Assembly (NCBI RefSeq): GCF_007845645.1 | Contig: NZ_VCQV01000008.1 | Coordinates: forward strand, 1-64,000 | DNA length: 64,000 nt | From: Leekyejoonella antrihumi | Lineage (GTDB): Bacteria; Actinomycetota; Actinomycetes; Actinomycetales; Dermatophilaceae | Reading direction: 5' to 3' | Shown: one piece after another, positions 1 to 11,865 of the stretch | How the letters are laid out: every line of letters starts with the position of its first letter | How positions within the stretch are numbered: position 1 is the first letter of the stretch | Notes under the pieces: generated by a model | What the model saw: only the letters and a program-made list of their open reading frames with translations | The model's database searches: none | Told to the model about the DNA's origin: nothing | Translations under genes and position numbers: made by a program

Positions 1-1
1 C

Positions 2-274
2 AAGGTGAAGGTCTCCGGCGTCGGCGGGATCCCGACCGGGATCAAGGCCATCGTGCTCAACGTCACCGAGACCGCACCGACCCAGGCGGGCTACGTGACC
101 GTCTACCCGGACGGCATCACCCGGCCCACAGCATCCAACCTCAACTTCACCAAATCACTCACCGCACCCAACCTGGTGCTCGTGCCCGTCTCGTCCACCG
201 GATACATCGACCTCTACAACGGATCAACAGGCTCGGTCCACCTGATCGCCGACTGCTTCGGCTACTACCACTGA
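2..274 (+). CDS. C-terminal end of a secreted or cell-surface protein (partial)
   Basis: The reading frame is open at the left edge, so only the last ~90 residues are visible. It is a beta-rich, Thr/Asn/Gly-rich segment (VLNVTETAPTQAGYVTVYPD, then NLNFTKS, then the ending DCFGYYH). This matches a module I know from the C-terminal parts of actinobacterial secreted peptidases, amidases and surface proteins, where it is often repeated and ends in a -GYY motif. There is no enzyme domain in the visible part, so the role of the whole protein cannot be given. It converges on dxs, with a 33-bp gap. Confidence 0.7.
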   Translation, partial: KVKVSGVGGIPTGIKAIVLNVTETAPTQAGYVTVYPDGITRPTASNLNFTKSLTAPNLVLVPVSSTGYIDLYNGSTGSVHLIADCFGYYH

Positions 275-307
275 CCCAGGACGCATCCCGGCCGGCGGCT
301 GCCCAGG

Positions 308-2176
308 TCAGCCAAGTCGACCGATCAGCTCGGTAGCCACGACGTCCGGAGTCAGTCCGATCTCCTCCAGCACCTGAGCCCGCGATGCGTGCTGCAGGAA
401 CTGCTTCGGTATGCCGAAGGTGTGCACCGGCATCTGCACGCCGGCGGTGCGCAGCGCCTCCGCGGTGGCCGCTCCGACACCATTGGTCACCAGGTTGTCC
501 TCGATGACCACCAGATGTCGCGCTTGCGAAGCCAGAGCGACCAGGTCCGCACTGATGGGCAGCGCCCATCGCGGGTCCACCACCATGGTCGAATGACCCT
601 GCGCCTCAAGCTTCTCCGCGACACCTAGGGCAGTCGGGCACATGGATCCGACGCCGACGATCACGACCTCCGGGCCGTCCTCGGTGTCGTGCAGCACGTC
701 GAGCACGCCTTCTTGGCGCACCGCCGCGAGCGGCTCCGCGACGTCGCCCTTCGGGAAGCGGATCACGGTGGGTGCATCGCCCACGTCGAGCGCCTCACGC
801 AGCTGGGCCTTGACCTGCTCGCCGTCGCGGGGAGCGGCCAGCCGCAGGCCGGGCACGATCGAGGTGATCGCCATGTCCCACATGCCGTTGTGCGACGCGC
901 CGTCCGAGCCGGTGACGCCGGCCCGGTCGAGCACGAAGGTGACGCCCTGGCGGTGCAGCGCGCAGTCCATGAGCAGCTGGTCGAACGCCCGGTTCAAGAA
1001 CGTTGCATAGACCGCCACTACCGGGTGCATCCCGCCGAACGCCAAACCCGAGGCCATCGTGACCGCGTGCTGCTCCGCGATGCCGACGTCGAAGACCCGC
1101 CGTGGATACGCCTTCGCGAAGGCATCGAGTCCGACCGGGATCATCATCGCGGCGGTGATCGCCACGACATCGGGCCGTTCCGCGCCGATGCGCACCATCT
1201 CGTCGCTGAACTCATCGGTCCAGATCCGGCCGGAGACCTCGAACGGGAGCCCGGTCTCCGGGTTGAACTTGCCGATGCCGTGCCACTGGTCGCCGTCGAC
1301 GTCGGAGACCGCCGGGTAATATCCGCGGCCCTTCTGGGTGATCACATGCACGATGCACGGCGACCCGTAGGCCCGCGCCCGCATCAGCGCACCCTCCACC
1401 GCCTGCTCGTCGTGCCCGTCGACCGGACCGAGATACTTGATGCCCAGGTCCTCGAACATCCCCTGCGGCGCGACGATGTCCTTGACGCCCTTCTTCACCC
1501 CGTGCAACGTGTCGTAGACCATGCCGCCGACCACCGGAGTGCGCTTCAGCGCGGTCTTACCCCAGTCCAGCATCCGCTCGTAGTTGCGTGTGGTGCGCAG
1601 GGTGGCCAGGTGGTCGGCCAGCCCGCCGATCGTGGGCGCATACGATCGCTCGTTGTCGTTGACGACGATGGTCAGGGGCAGGTCGCGCTCCACCGCGATG
1701 TTGTTCAGCGCCTCCCACGCCATCCCGCCGGTCAGTGCGCCGTCACCGATGATGGCCACGGTATGCCGGCCCGGCTCGCCACTGAGCACGCGCGCCTGGG
1801 CGATCCCCTCGGCCCAGGACAGCGCCGTCGAGGCGTGCGAGTTCTCGACGACGTCATGCACGGACTCGGCGCGGCTCGGATAGCCGGACAGCCCACCCTG
1901 TTTCTTGAGCTTGCTGAAGTCGTGCCGACCGGTCAGCATCTTGTGCACATACGCCTGGTGGCCGGTGTCGAAGACGATGGTGTCGTGTGGCGAGTCGAAG
2001 ACTCGGTGCAGCGCGATGGTCAGCTCGACGACCCCCAGGTTCGGACCGAGGTGACCGCCGGTCTTGGAGACCGATTCCACGAGGAAGGTCCGGATCTGCG
2101 TGGCGAGCTCATCGAGCCGATCAACAGGAATCTTCTTGAGGTCCGCCGGTCCCCTGATGCCGTCGAGCAGTCCCAC
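308..2176 (-). CDS. dxs: 1-deoxy-D-xylulose-5-phosphate synthase
   Basis: Condenses pyruvate and glyceraldehyde 3-phosphate to 1-deoxy-D-xylulose 5-phosphate with thiamine diphosphate, the first step of the MEP isoprenoid pathway. The visible order is N-terminal TPP domain ([30 protein letters not shown] for Mg/TPP binding), central pyrimidine-binding domain ([25 protein letters not shown]) and C-terminal transketolase domain. I place the start at a GTG giving [14 protein letters not shown], the usual start of this family (622 residues). The frame stays open upstream to 2242, but that extension does not look conserved. It stands alone on its strand after the DUF1648 gene. Its product feeds, among others, the carotenoid genes at 59-63 kb. 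Confidence 0.95.
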   Translation of the reverse strand: MGLLDGIRGPADLKKIPVDRLDELATQIRTFLVESVSKTGGHLGPNLGVVELTIALHRVFDSPHDTIVFDTGHQAYVHKMLTGRHDFSKLKKQGGLSGYPSRAESVHDVVENSHASTALSWAEGIAQARVLSGEPGRHTVAIIGDGALTGGMAWEALNNIAVERDLPLTIVVNDNERSYAPTIGGLADHLATLRTTRNYERMLDWGKTALKRTPVVGGMVYDTLHGVKKGVKDIVAPQGMFEDLGIKYLGPVDGHDEQAVEGALMRARAYGSPCIVHVITQKGRGYYPAVSDVDGDQWHGIGKFNPETGLPFEVSGRIWTDEFSDEMVRIGAERPDVVAITAAMMIPVGLDAFAKAYPRRVFDVGIAEQHAVTMASGLAFGGMHPVVAVYATFLNRAFDQLLMDCALHRQGVTFVLDRAGVTGSDGASHNGMWDMAITSIVPGLRLAAPRDGEQVKAQLREALDVGDAPTVIRFPKGDVAEPLAAVRQEGVLDVLHDTEDGPEVVIVGVGSMCPTALGVAEKLEAQGHSTMVVDPRWALPISADLVALASQARHLVVIEDNLVTNGVGAATAEALRTAGVQMPVHTFGIPKQFLQHASRAQVLEEIGLTPDVVATELIGRLG

Positions 2177-2269
2177 AATGCCGCCATGCCTTTCGTCGGT
2201 TAACTCCCTGAGTCTAGGACCTAGACGTCTGGCACCGCCCACAGGTTGCCGTAGCGCCCTCCTGACGAC

Positions 2270-3355
2270 CTAGTGGCCAACTACCGAGCTCACCACCGTG
2301 ACCACGACGATGAGCAGGACGAGCCCGGTGACGATCTGCCCCGCCCGGTGGCCCAGGTTGATCGTGTAGCCGATCCCCTGGCGCTTCGGCACAAAGAGGG
2401 CGGGATCCTCTCTGTTGACGTAGATCAGGCCGGCCTTCCAGTAGCGGTCGTCATCGGGCGACTCCGCCGACCGGCCGGACGAGCCCGCACCTGGGCGCTG
2501 CAAGCCGATGGCGCGGAGGACGGCCCACCCGACCACGGCGAGGATGAGCACCATTCCGCTGACGAGCACCGGCGTGAGCGCCCACGACGTCACGCGGAAG
2601 TAGATCGCCAGGCACGCGCCGCAGATCGTGGCGCAGCCCACCAGGGCGATCACCCCCAGGGCACGCGTCACGAAGGCGCGTTTGCGGCGTGCCCGCTCCC
2701 CGGCGTGGTCCGGGTCACCGTCGGGGTACTGCCGCTCGGGAGCGACGAAAGTGACTCCCATCAGCCCGAGGAGGAGCACGATCACACCGACACCCCCGAT
2801 CAGCGGGCCGAAGACGCTGATCATCGACTTATCGGCGTACTGATCCGGCGTTCCGGCGAAGGTGAAGTGGGTCGGTATGCGGGCCGGCAGGCTGTCGTAA
2901 CGCACTGCACCGGCCGCAGCGCTGCCCAACAGCAGCACGAGCGATGCGGCATACCAGCCGATCTCCACCCTGGACGTCCACCGCTTCGGCTCCGTGTCCG
3001 ACGTCACCGCGCCTCGCAACCGCACCGGCACCTGGTCGTACCAGCCCTGTCGAGCCTTGGCTCGCAGAATCGGCTGTCGCGCCCAGACGAAGGCTGCCGC
3101 CGCCAGCAGCACGACCGCCAGCGGGGCGATCGCCATGGTGGAGTCCGCACCCAGCGCCACCACGAGGCCAGCTACCAGCACGCTCGCGGCGACCACGAGC
3201 TTGCGGAAGCGGCCGATCGCGCGGCGCACCACCGGGTCGTCGACCTTGTCCGAGGGCACCGCGACTCCCAGTGGGACGGTGCGCCTCGACATGACCGGCG
3301 TGAGCCAGAGGCACCCACCAAGCACCAGGACCAGTCCAACCGCGAACCACTTCAT
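2270..3355 (-). CDS. DUF1648/DUF5808 polytopic membrane protein
   Basis: A 361-residue membrane protein with about seven hydrophobic segments. A central DUF1648-type motif (LPARIPTHFTFAGTPDQYADK) is typical of SdpI-like and related membrane proteins. A C-terminal DUF5808-type motif (DDRYWKAGLIYVNREDPALFVPKR) precedes the last membrane segment. The family is often paired with YtrA-type GntR regulators, and that is so here: the start codon overlaps the stop of the upstream regulator by 4 bp (ATGA), so the two are translationally coupled. The biochemical role is unknown. Envelope stress or immunity-like functions are suggested for relatives, but nothing here proves that. Confidence 0.85.
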   Translation of the reverse strand: MKWFAVGLVLVLGGCLWLTPVMSRRTVPLGVAVPSDKVDDPVVRRAIGRFRKLVVAASVLVAGLVVALGADSTMAIAPLAVVLLAAAAFVWARQPILRAKARQGWYDQVPVRLRGAVTSDTEPKRWTSRVEIGWYAASLVLLLGSAAAGAVRYDSLPARIPTHFTFAGTPDQYADKSMISVFGPLIGGVGVIVLLLGLMGVTFVAPERQYPDGDPDHAGERARRKRAFVTRALGVIALVGCATICGACLAIYFRVTSWALTPVLVSGMVLILAVVGWAVLRAIGLQRPGAGSSGRSAESPDDDRYWKAGLIYVNREDPALFVPKRQGIGYTINLGHRAGQIVTGLVLLIVVVTVVSSVVGH

Positions 3356-3759
3356 GACTCCCCCTCTACCTTCGGCTGATGTGCCGCGAATCCATCAAGA
3401 AGACCGCGACATTCGCTGAGGATCCGATCCGCGTCGAACCCATTCGCGCGCGCCTCCGCGAGCAGCGTCAGCATGCGCCCCTGCCAGTCCGTGAAGGTCT
3501 CCTCTCGGACCTCGGACCCGCCGTCGCGGGCGATGACCGAGCCCGACCGGCGACTCGTCCGCACGAATCCGTCCCGGCGCAGCAGGTCGTATGCCTTGAC
3601 GACCGTGGCCGGATTGATGGCGAAGGCTGCGCTCAGCTCTCGCACAGAGGCGAGCAACGAGCCGTCGCGGAGCTGCCCGCGAGCGATGCCTTCGACGATC
3701 CGGTCACGGATCTGTTGATAGATCGGCACCGGCGACAGCGGGTCCAGCTCGATGTCCAT
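3352..3759 (-). CDS. GntR-family (YtrA subfamily) transcriptional regulator
   Basis: A 135-residue protein with a winged helix at residues ~10-75 (PIYQQIRDRIVEGIARGQL; SVRELSAAFAINPATVVKAY; GFVRTSRRSGSVI) and only a short C-terminal tail (~50 residues) for dimerisation, the size and layout of the YtrA subfamily. It is the first gene of a two-gene operon with the DUF1648 membrane protein. The start is supported by GGAGGG 7 nt upstream of ATG. A perfect 19-bp inverted repeat brackets its promoter and ribosome-binding site, which points to autoregulation. The effector is unknown. Confidence 0.9.
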   Translation of the reverse strand: MDIELDPLSPVPIYQQIRDRIVEGIARGQLRDGSLLASVRELSAAFAINPATVVKAYDLLRRDGFVRTSRRSGSVIARDGGSEVREETFTDWQGRMLTLLAEARANGFDADRILSECRGLLDGFAAHQPKVEGES

Positions 3760-3763
3760 GACA

Positions 3764-3824
3764 ACACCCTCCGCAACTGTATCACCTGTGTTAGTAATAG
3801 TAATACAGTTGCGGAGGGTGTCAA
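3764..3824 (-). promoter_or_regulatory. Promoter and inverted-repeat operator of the GntR/DUF1648 operon
   Basis: On the minus strand, TTGACA (3819-3824) and TACTAT (3797-3802) are 16 nt apart, a good sigma-A type promoter. A perfect 19-bp inverted repeat has one arm at 3803-3821, over the -35 end and spacer, and the other at 3764-3782, over the ribosome-binding site (GGAGGG at 3767-3772). The arms are separated by 20 bp that hold the -10 box. The half-site reads AACTGTAT next to a G/C-rich tail. Most likely this is the site of the GntR protein encoded just downstream; that assignment is inference. Confidence 0.75.
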
Positions 3825-3868
3825 GGGCGTTGCCCCGCGCGGTGCGCCGACTCAGCGCGGGCTCTGGA

Positions 3869-5212
3869 TCACCAGTTCGCCTCGCGTGGCGGCCGGGGCA
3901 GACGCATCCCCGATGGGTGGATCACATAGACGGTGCCGCCGCTGCGCGGGACCCACACGTTCTCGAACTGCTCCCGCTTGTAGACGGTGCGCACCTGATC
4001 GTCCGAGGCGATCAGGTGACTGGCCGGGTCGTTCATGACGACGTCGCCGTCCTTGGTGAAGCCGACCAGGACCATCAGGTGACCGTCGGTGCTGTAACCC
4101 GCGCCATCCAGCTCGGAAGACTTGAACGACACCGAGGTCACCAGCGGAATCCCGCTGGCAATGAACGCTTCGGCCTCCCGCAGGCTGCGCAGGCGGGTGA
4201 CGAAGCCCTCCAGCCCGAAGCTGGCGGCATACGCCGCGTTGAAGGGCCAGTTGCCGCATCCTTCATAGGTGTAGTCGTAGGTGTTGCGGGCGGCGTAGGC
4301 GACCTGCGGGTCGGTCATCGGCTCGACCCAGGACAGCTGGCTTCTGGACGGCCCGCGATGCCAGTAGGCGACCACCATCGAGGTGGAGGTCGGCGAGCAC
4401 CAGGCCTCTCCGCCGTTGTCGTACTGCGGGTACTGCCCCTGGTGCAGCTCCTGGGAGTAGGTGGGGACGTCGAGGGTGATGGCCCGGCGCAGGCCCGGCG
4501 CGCTCACCGGCACGGTCGGGTCGCCCGGCAGCGCCGACGAAACTGCACCGAGGAAGCGGACGGTCGGCGTGAGGTCACTGCCGGCCGGACGCATCAGCTG
4601 AATCCGCAGCTCGAGGTCGTTCAGCGTATGGGCGCCCTCCAGATGCAGGGTGTCCGTCCAGACGGTCGCGATCTCGGTGCCCTGCCCATCGACCGAGGTG
4701 CGGTTGATGGCGCCGCCCGCCTGCACGTCGTCCCGTGCCCAGCGGCCAAGGATGAACCACCCGGTCTGCGTGCCCGACTCGTCCCACCCGCGCACATTGA
4801 CCTCGATCCAGGTGCCCTTCGGCGTGTCCACGTCCCACGAGCTGATCAGCTCGGTGAGCCGGAACGAGTTACGCAGCACCGGAGAGGTCCAGGTGCCCAC
4901 GTCATAGGTCACCGGTTGTGCACCCGCGGCGAAGGGGTCGGTGTAGGTGCGCTGGGCCGTGGGGTGGTGCAGCACCAAGCCGCCGGATCCCGTCCGCGTG
5001 CCGCTCCGGTGCCCGTGCGCGAAGCCGCTCGGCCCGCGAAAGGTGTGATATTCGATGTGCCGGGGTGCGGCTGTGGTCCATGCCCGGGCCGGCGCCGCGA
5101 CTGCGTGCGGTGCGCCGAGCGCGAGGGCACCACCGGCAGCAAGGCCGCCCCCGATCAGCTGCCGCCGGGTCAGCTCGGGCAGGTGGGCGGACAAGCGAGA
5201 GGTGTCAGACAT
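3869..5212 (-). CDS. Tat-exported C39-family peptidase-like protein
   Basis: A secreted protein of 447 residues. The N-terminus carries a twin-arginine signal (TRRQLIGGGLAAGGALALG, ending near Ala-Val-Ala-Ala). Residues ~50-220 form a Trp/Gly-rich beta region of unknown role. The last ~200 residues are a papain-fold C39-like domain with the probable catalytic Cys in GEAWCSPTSTSMVVAYW, His in DGHLMVLVGF and the Asn/Asp in VVMNDPAS. The start is set by GGAG 6 nt before ATG at 5212; an in-frame ATG at 5248 has no usable site. It is probably an extracellular cysteine peptidase, substrate unknown. It is monocistronic, with the GntR operon downstream on the same strand. Confidence 0.85.
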   Translation of the reverse strand: MSDTSRLSAHLPELTRRQLIGGGLAAGGALALGAPHAVAAPARAWTTAAPRHIEYHTFRGPSGFAHGHRSGTRTGSGGLVLHHPTAQRTYTDPFAAGAQPVTYDVGTWTSPVLRNSFRLTELISSWDVDTPKGTWIEVNVRGWDESGTQTGWFILGRWARDDVQAGGAINRTSVDGQGTEIATVWTDTLHLEGAHTLNDLELRIQLMRPAGSDLTPTVRFLGAVSSALPGDPTVPVSAPGLRRAITLDVPTYSQELHQGQYPQYDNGGEAWCSPTSTSMVVAYWHRGPSRSQLSWVEPMTDPQVAYAARNTYDYTYEGCGNWPFNAAYAASFGLEGFVTRLRSLREAEAFIASGIPLVTSVSFKSSELDGAGYSTDGHLMVLVGFTKDGDVVMNDPASHLIASDDQVRTVYKREQFENVWVPRSGGTVYVIHPSGMRLPRPPREANW

Positions 5213-5515
5213 TTTCATCTCCATAGCTCCGAGGTAATTCCTCATCACCAGTCAACTACGCCCGCCTCCGACGTGGTGCGAAACGAGGTGGCGCGTTTGC
5301 ACGGGCGCCGATGCTCGGACAGTCCGTCGGGGCGGCTTCGTTCATCCCGGCCCGTGCGGATCCCTGCCGGCGAGCCAACCAACCAGCAGCTGCTTGATGC
5401 CGAGCGTGAGGAACGCCGACACAGGCGCGGGCGGTGATCGGCGACGTCGACCTGGTGTCTTTCGGCGCCCGCCGGCGCCGGCTGACTGGGTACGGAGCAG
5501 ACCAGCAGATCGCGA
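5213..5515. other. Intergenic region without a recognisable gene
   Basis: About 300 bp between the C39-peptidase start and the acnA terminator. Short frames exist on both strands but none has a ribosome-binding site or a recognisable motif. It must contain the peptidase promoter, but I see no convincing -35/-10 pair. Confidence 0.5.
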
Positions 5516-5550
5516 ATGCCCCGGCCTACCGGTGCGGTAGGGCGGGGCAT
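5516..5550 (-). terminator. Hairpin terminator after acnA
   Basis: Two 16-nt arms (5516-5531 and 5535-5550) pair with a single mismatch around a 3-nt loop, 17 bp past the acnA stop codon. No T-run follows on the minus strand, as is common for actinobacterial terminators. Confidence 0.65.
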
Positions 5551-5567
5551 CCGGATCAGCTTGCGGG

Positions 5568-8243
<2,676 letters not shown>

Positions 8244-8269
8244 GCCGACTCCTTCGTCCATCATCCAAT

Positions 8270-8289
8270 TTATCTTGACGTCAAGATAA
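8270..8289. promoter_or_regulatory. 20-bp perfect palindrome upstream of acnA (candidate operator)
   Basis: TTATCTTGACGTCAAGATAA is a perfect dyad in the short gap between the cyclase gene and acnA. On the acnA strand it lies just downstream of AT-rich -10-like sequence (CATTAT), a typical repressor position. The binding protein is not identified from this sequence. Confidence 0.6.
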
Positions 8290-8328
8290 TGATGTCATAC
8301 CTGCGTTCCCGTCGCACTATAGGTGCAC

Positions 8329-11300
8329 CTAACCTGCCGTGGCCGGCTCCAGGTCGGCCAGCCACTTCGTCGCGCCGATCGAGGCGTACACCTCTCGGGC
8401 CGACTGCAGCAGGGGTCGGGCTTCTTCGCTGCGCCCCTGGGCGTTGAGCCAGCCGCCGAAATCGGCCCGGCAGCGGGCCCCTTCGACCACACCGTGCCAG
8501 GCGTCGTACGCCGTCAGAGCGTCCCGGAAGGCTTTTTCGATCTCAGCGGGGTCCGATTCCTGGCGGATGCCGACCTGCGCAGCCAGGTGGCGGCGGTGGC
8601 CCTGCAGCGACGTGGGCAGGGTGGCGAACAGGTTCCCGTCGACAAGCTCGGTCATCCGGTCGAGCGCCGTGTCATCGCCCGCGACCAACGCGGCTTCGAC
8701 CGCCCGCGGCCAGAAGACGTGGAAGTCGTCGTAGACCCCAGACTGCGTGTGCGCGTGCTCCAGCCCGTCAATCGCTCGCTGGACCGCAGTGGGCGCGTCG
8801 CCCCGGTCCAGAGCGCACACCGACTCCGCCATTGCCCGCCAGGCCAGGTACGCCGCGTCATCCTGCCGCGGTGGCGCATTCGAGTCCCAGGAGAGCAGGT
8901 GCGCCTCGCCCCGAGCCCGCGCGACCAGCGCCCGACCATACTCCACCGCGACTACGCTCACCTCCTCGACGAGCGCTTGGCTGTCCATCAAGTCGATCGC
9001 GTCGGTCCACTCACCGGTGGCCAGCAGCGCGAGGATCAGGTTCGCCTGAGAGACGCTCATCCACAGTTGCACGCCGGTCGACTTCGCGACGTCCACCGCT
9101 TCCCGGCCGAGCTCGGTCGCCTTGACTGCGTCGTCGCCGTTCCAGTCCGCGGTGAGGTTGGACAGCGACCGGGCGAGGCTGGGTGTGTCGTGGTGGCGCC
9201 GAGAGATCGCGGCAGCATCCTCCTGGAGCATGCGGCCCATCGCCCGGGACCCGACGTGCATGTACTGCGTTGCGAGGCTGTTGCAGCTCTCCGCAATAGC
9301 GGCCTCGTCGCCGGCCTGCTCGGCGAGCAGCACGCGCTCATCGACGATCTCGCGGATATCCATCGAGATACGGATCATCGATGAGGCCATCACCCCCGAC
9401 AGGTCCAGCAGCACCCGCAAGGCGTCCTCGCGGCCCTTGAGCCGCTCATAGTGCGGCTCCGCGATCCGCACTGCTTCCTCGTTGTCGCCCGCACCCAGAG
9501 AGACGACAGCGGCAAGCACCGCCGCGGCCGACCCCGCGGCCACGTCGTCGCCGAGTCGCTCAAAGTCCGCCAGGGCGGACTCGGCGTAAGGCCGCGCCTC
9601 GCCGTATCTGCCGGAGTCCACCAGCGCGAGAGCCAGGTCCCTGCCGATGGTGGCGTGCTGGTGCGCGTCCGCGGCGCGCTCGAGTGCGACGCCGAGGTGG
9701 GCAGCGGCCTCGGCAGGCGCGCCAAGGCTGCGGGCCCGAGAGGCCGCCCGGGTGAGCTGCCGGATCGCGCGCTCGGTGAGCTCGTCGTGGTCGGCATCCT
9801 CGGGCACGGCGTCCAGCGCCGCGAGGTAGTGCTGGGCGATGATCGGAGCCAGCTCACCCACCGCATCGTCGACCGACCCCACCTGGTCGGCGACCGCCAG
9901 GTGGCTGGCCTTGCGGTCGCGTCGGGAGAGCGACCCGTAGGCGACCTGCCGCACGGCCGACTGGACGAACTGAAACTGCCCATGCTCGTTGGAGAACCGG
10001 TTCAGCTCCTGCCGAAAGACCTGTAACCGCACCAGACCGGCCACCACGCCGTCCAGGTCGGGAACGTCGACGCAAAGGTCTGCCAACTCCTCCAAGGCGA
10101 AGCTGCTCCCGACGACACTGGCCTGGTCGACCACCCGCCGCTCGTCGGTGGACAGCGTGTCCAGACGGGCCGCGATCAATGCCTGCAGCGAGGCCGGGGC
10201 GCCCACACTGGCCAGGTCCAGCGATTCGGGATCTGCCAGCACGTACTCCCCGTCCCGGAGCATCACCAGCCCTCGGTCGATCAGCGAGCGGACCGTCTCC
10301 ACGGCGTACAACGGAATACCATCCGCCCGTTCCACCAGCGCCGCACGAACCGCGGGCGGTAGCCCCGCGACCAACCCGTCGAGGAGTCCGGACATGTCGC
10401 GATCACCAAGCGGCTCGACGTGCACGACCGTGGCGCGGTGGTTCGTGGCCAGCCCGGGATACCCCTCCAACAGACTGGGTCGGGCAAGCAGCACCACCAG
10501 GCAGGGGAAGCTCGCCGCTGCAAGCAGGTGCTCGAGGAAGGCGACCAGGCCGTCGTCGGCATGCTGGGCATCGTCGATGACGAGGACCACGGCGTGCGCA
10601 TCCTCGCCCACCCTGCGCAAAAACGCAGTCCAGGACGCGAACAGGTCCTCACGCGGGAACGTGCCCGCCGAGCCGATGCCGAGCAGCACCCCGAGCCGCG
10701 GCTCCAGCCAGGATCGCTCCTCCGAATCGGTGACGTAGCGGTCAAGGCCGGCGCCCAACATCGTCGCCGGGTCCTCGTCGGCATCGTCGGGGCGCAGCGT
10801 GGACAACCGCGCACGGATCGCCTCGGCCAGCGCGAAGAAGGCGACACCTTCCCCATAGGCCACGCAACGCCCGCTGTGCCATCGCACGCTGGTCGACAGA
10901 CCGTCGACATACTTCTCGAACTCCCAAGCCAGCCGGGACTTGCCCACGCCAGGCTCACCGGACACGATGAGCAGGGCCGGTTGCTCTGACTCCTCCGCGC
11001 CGTGAAACAGCTCCTTGATCATGCGCAGCTCCCGGTCTCGTCCGACCAGCGGCGCCTCGAGCCCATCGGCCCGCTGCACTCCCCCTACCCCGGCGACGAC
11101 GGTGCGCACCGACCACAGCGGGACCGGATCGACCTTGCCCTTGAGCCGATGACTGCCCACATCGACGTAACTGATCGCCGACGAGGTGAGCAGGCGAGTG
11201 GTCTCGTCGACCCAGACCTGACCGGGCACGGCGACCGACTGCACGCGAGAGGCGGTGTTGACGGCGTCACCGGCAACCATGCCTTGCTGCTGCGCCCCGA

Positions 11301-11835
11301 TCGTGACAGCAACCTCGCCCGTGACGATGCCTACCCGCATCTCCAGCTCGGGCACACCGACCTCGACGCCCATCACGACCAGCGCGTTGACCAGCTCCAA
11401 GCCGGCCCGCACAGCACGTTCGGCGTCGTCCTCGTGGGCAATGGGCACTCCCCAGACGGCCATCACCGCATCGCCGATGAATTTCTCGACCACCCCGCCA
11501 TAACGCGCGATAACGCGCTGGCACCCCTCGAAATAGCGCGAGAGCAGCTCGCGGACCTCCTCGGCGTCCCGGGACTCGGACAGGCCGGTAAAACCAACCA
11601 GGTCACCGAACAGGACACTGGTCATCCGGCGTGAGGCCACCTGTGTAGTCGCGGTCGTCGGCGCGGCGGTGCCGGAGGCTTGACGCGCACCGCAGCCACT
11701 GCAGAACCGGGCACCAGGGACGACCTCGGCGTGGCAGGCCCCGCACGTCGCTGCGGCCAGGATGGCGCCGCACGCGAAGCAGAAGCGCGCCGCGTCGGGT
11801 TGCCCCGCCGCACCGCACGCCGGGCACGCCGTCAT
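8329..11835 (-). CDS. Zinc-ribbon / class III adenylate cyclase / AAA-type ATPase / TPR protein
   Basis: A 1168-residue cytoplasmic signalling protein. Domains in order: two zinc ribbons (Cys4/7/19/22 and Cys31/34/45/48); class III nucleotidyl cyclase from ~70 to 240 with both metal aspartates (FGDLVGFTGL, Asp78; EKFIGDAVMAVWG) and the Asn/Arg transition-state pair in DAVNTASRV, so it should be active; a STAND/AAA-like ATPase with Walker A GEPGVGKSR and Walker B VVLVIDDAQ; then a long helical, TPR-like C-terminal half. ATP is the expected substrate, but cAMP versus cGMP cannot be decided by eye. The start ATG at 11835 follows GGAGG. It lies 30 bp downstream of an MFS transporter with a cyclic-nucleotide-binding domain, so the pair probably forms an operon. 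Confidence 0.9.
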   Translation of the reverse strand: MTACPACGAAGQPDAARFCFACGAILAAATCGACHAEVVPGARFCSGCGARQASGTAAPTTATTQVASRRMTSVLFGDLVGFTGLSESRDAEEVRELLSRYFEGCQRVIARYGGVVEKFIGDAVMAVWGVPIAHEDDAERAVRAGLELVNALVVMGVEVGVPELEMRVGIVTGEVAVTIGAQQQGMVAGDAVNTASRVQSVAVPGQVWVDETTRLLTSSAISYVDVGSHRLKGKVDPVPLWSVRTVVAGVGGVQRADGLEAPLVGRDRELRMIKELFHGAEESEQPALLIVSGEPGVGKSRLAWEFEKYVDGLSTSVRWHSGRCVAYGEGVAFFALAEAIRARLSTLRPDDADEDPATMLGAGLDRYVTDSEERSWLEPRLGVLLGIGSAGTFPREDLFASWTAFLRRVGEDAHAVVLVIDDAQHADDGLVAFLEHLLAAASFPCLVVLLARPSLLEGYPGLATNHRATVVHVEPLGDRDMSGLLDGLVAGLPPAVRAALVERADGIPLYAVETVRSLIDRGLVMLRDGEYVLADPESLDLASVGAPASLQALIAARLDTLSTDERRVVDQASVVGSSFALEELADLCVDVPDLDGVVAGLVRLQVFRQELNRFSNEHGQFQFVQSAVRQVAYGSLSRRDRKASHLAVADQVGSVDDAVGELAPIIAQHYLAALDAVPEDADHDELTERAIRQLTRAASRARSLGAPAEAAAHLGVALERAADAHQHATIGRDLALALVDSGRYGEARPYAESALADFERLGDDVAAGSAAAVLAAVVSLGAGDNEEAVRIAEPHYERLKGREDALRVLLDLSGVMASSMIRISMDIREIVDERVLLAEQAGDEAAIAESCNSLATQYMHVGSRAMGRMLQEDAAAISRRHHDTPSLARSLSNLTADWNGDDAVKATELGREAVDVAKSTGVQLWMSVSQANLILALLATGEWTDAIDLMDSQALVEEVSVVAVEYGRALVARARGEAHLLSWDSNAPPRQDDAAYLAWRAMAESVCALDRGDAPTAVQRAIDGLEHAHTQSGVYDDFHVFWPRAVEAALVAGDDTALDRMTELVDGNLFATLPTSLQGHRRHLAAQVGIRQESDPAEIEKAFRDALTAYDAWHGVVEGARCRADFGGWLNAQGRSEEARPLLQSAREVYASIGATKWLADLEPATAG

Positions 11836-11865
11836 ACCGCCTCCAGCCTGTGGCCCAGCCACATG

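Noticed and set aside
689-2203. Long open frame antisense to dxs (and similar ones antisense to acnA, the KimA-like gene, parC, parE and the MFS genes)
   Set aside because: High-GC coding sequence leaves long open antisense frames. They lack ribosome-binding sites and protein motifs, and the sense strand holds clear genes.
3379-5437. Plus-strand frames over the GntR and C39-peptidase genes
   Set aside because: Pro/Arg/His-rich shadow translations of recognised minus-strand genes.
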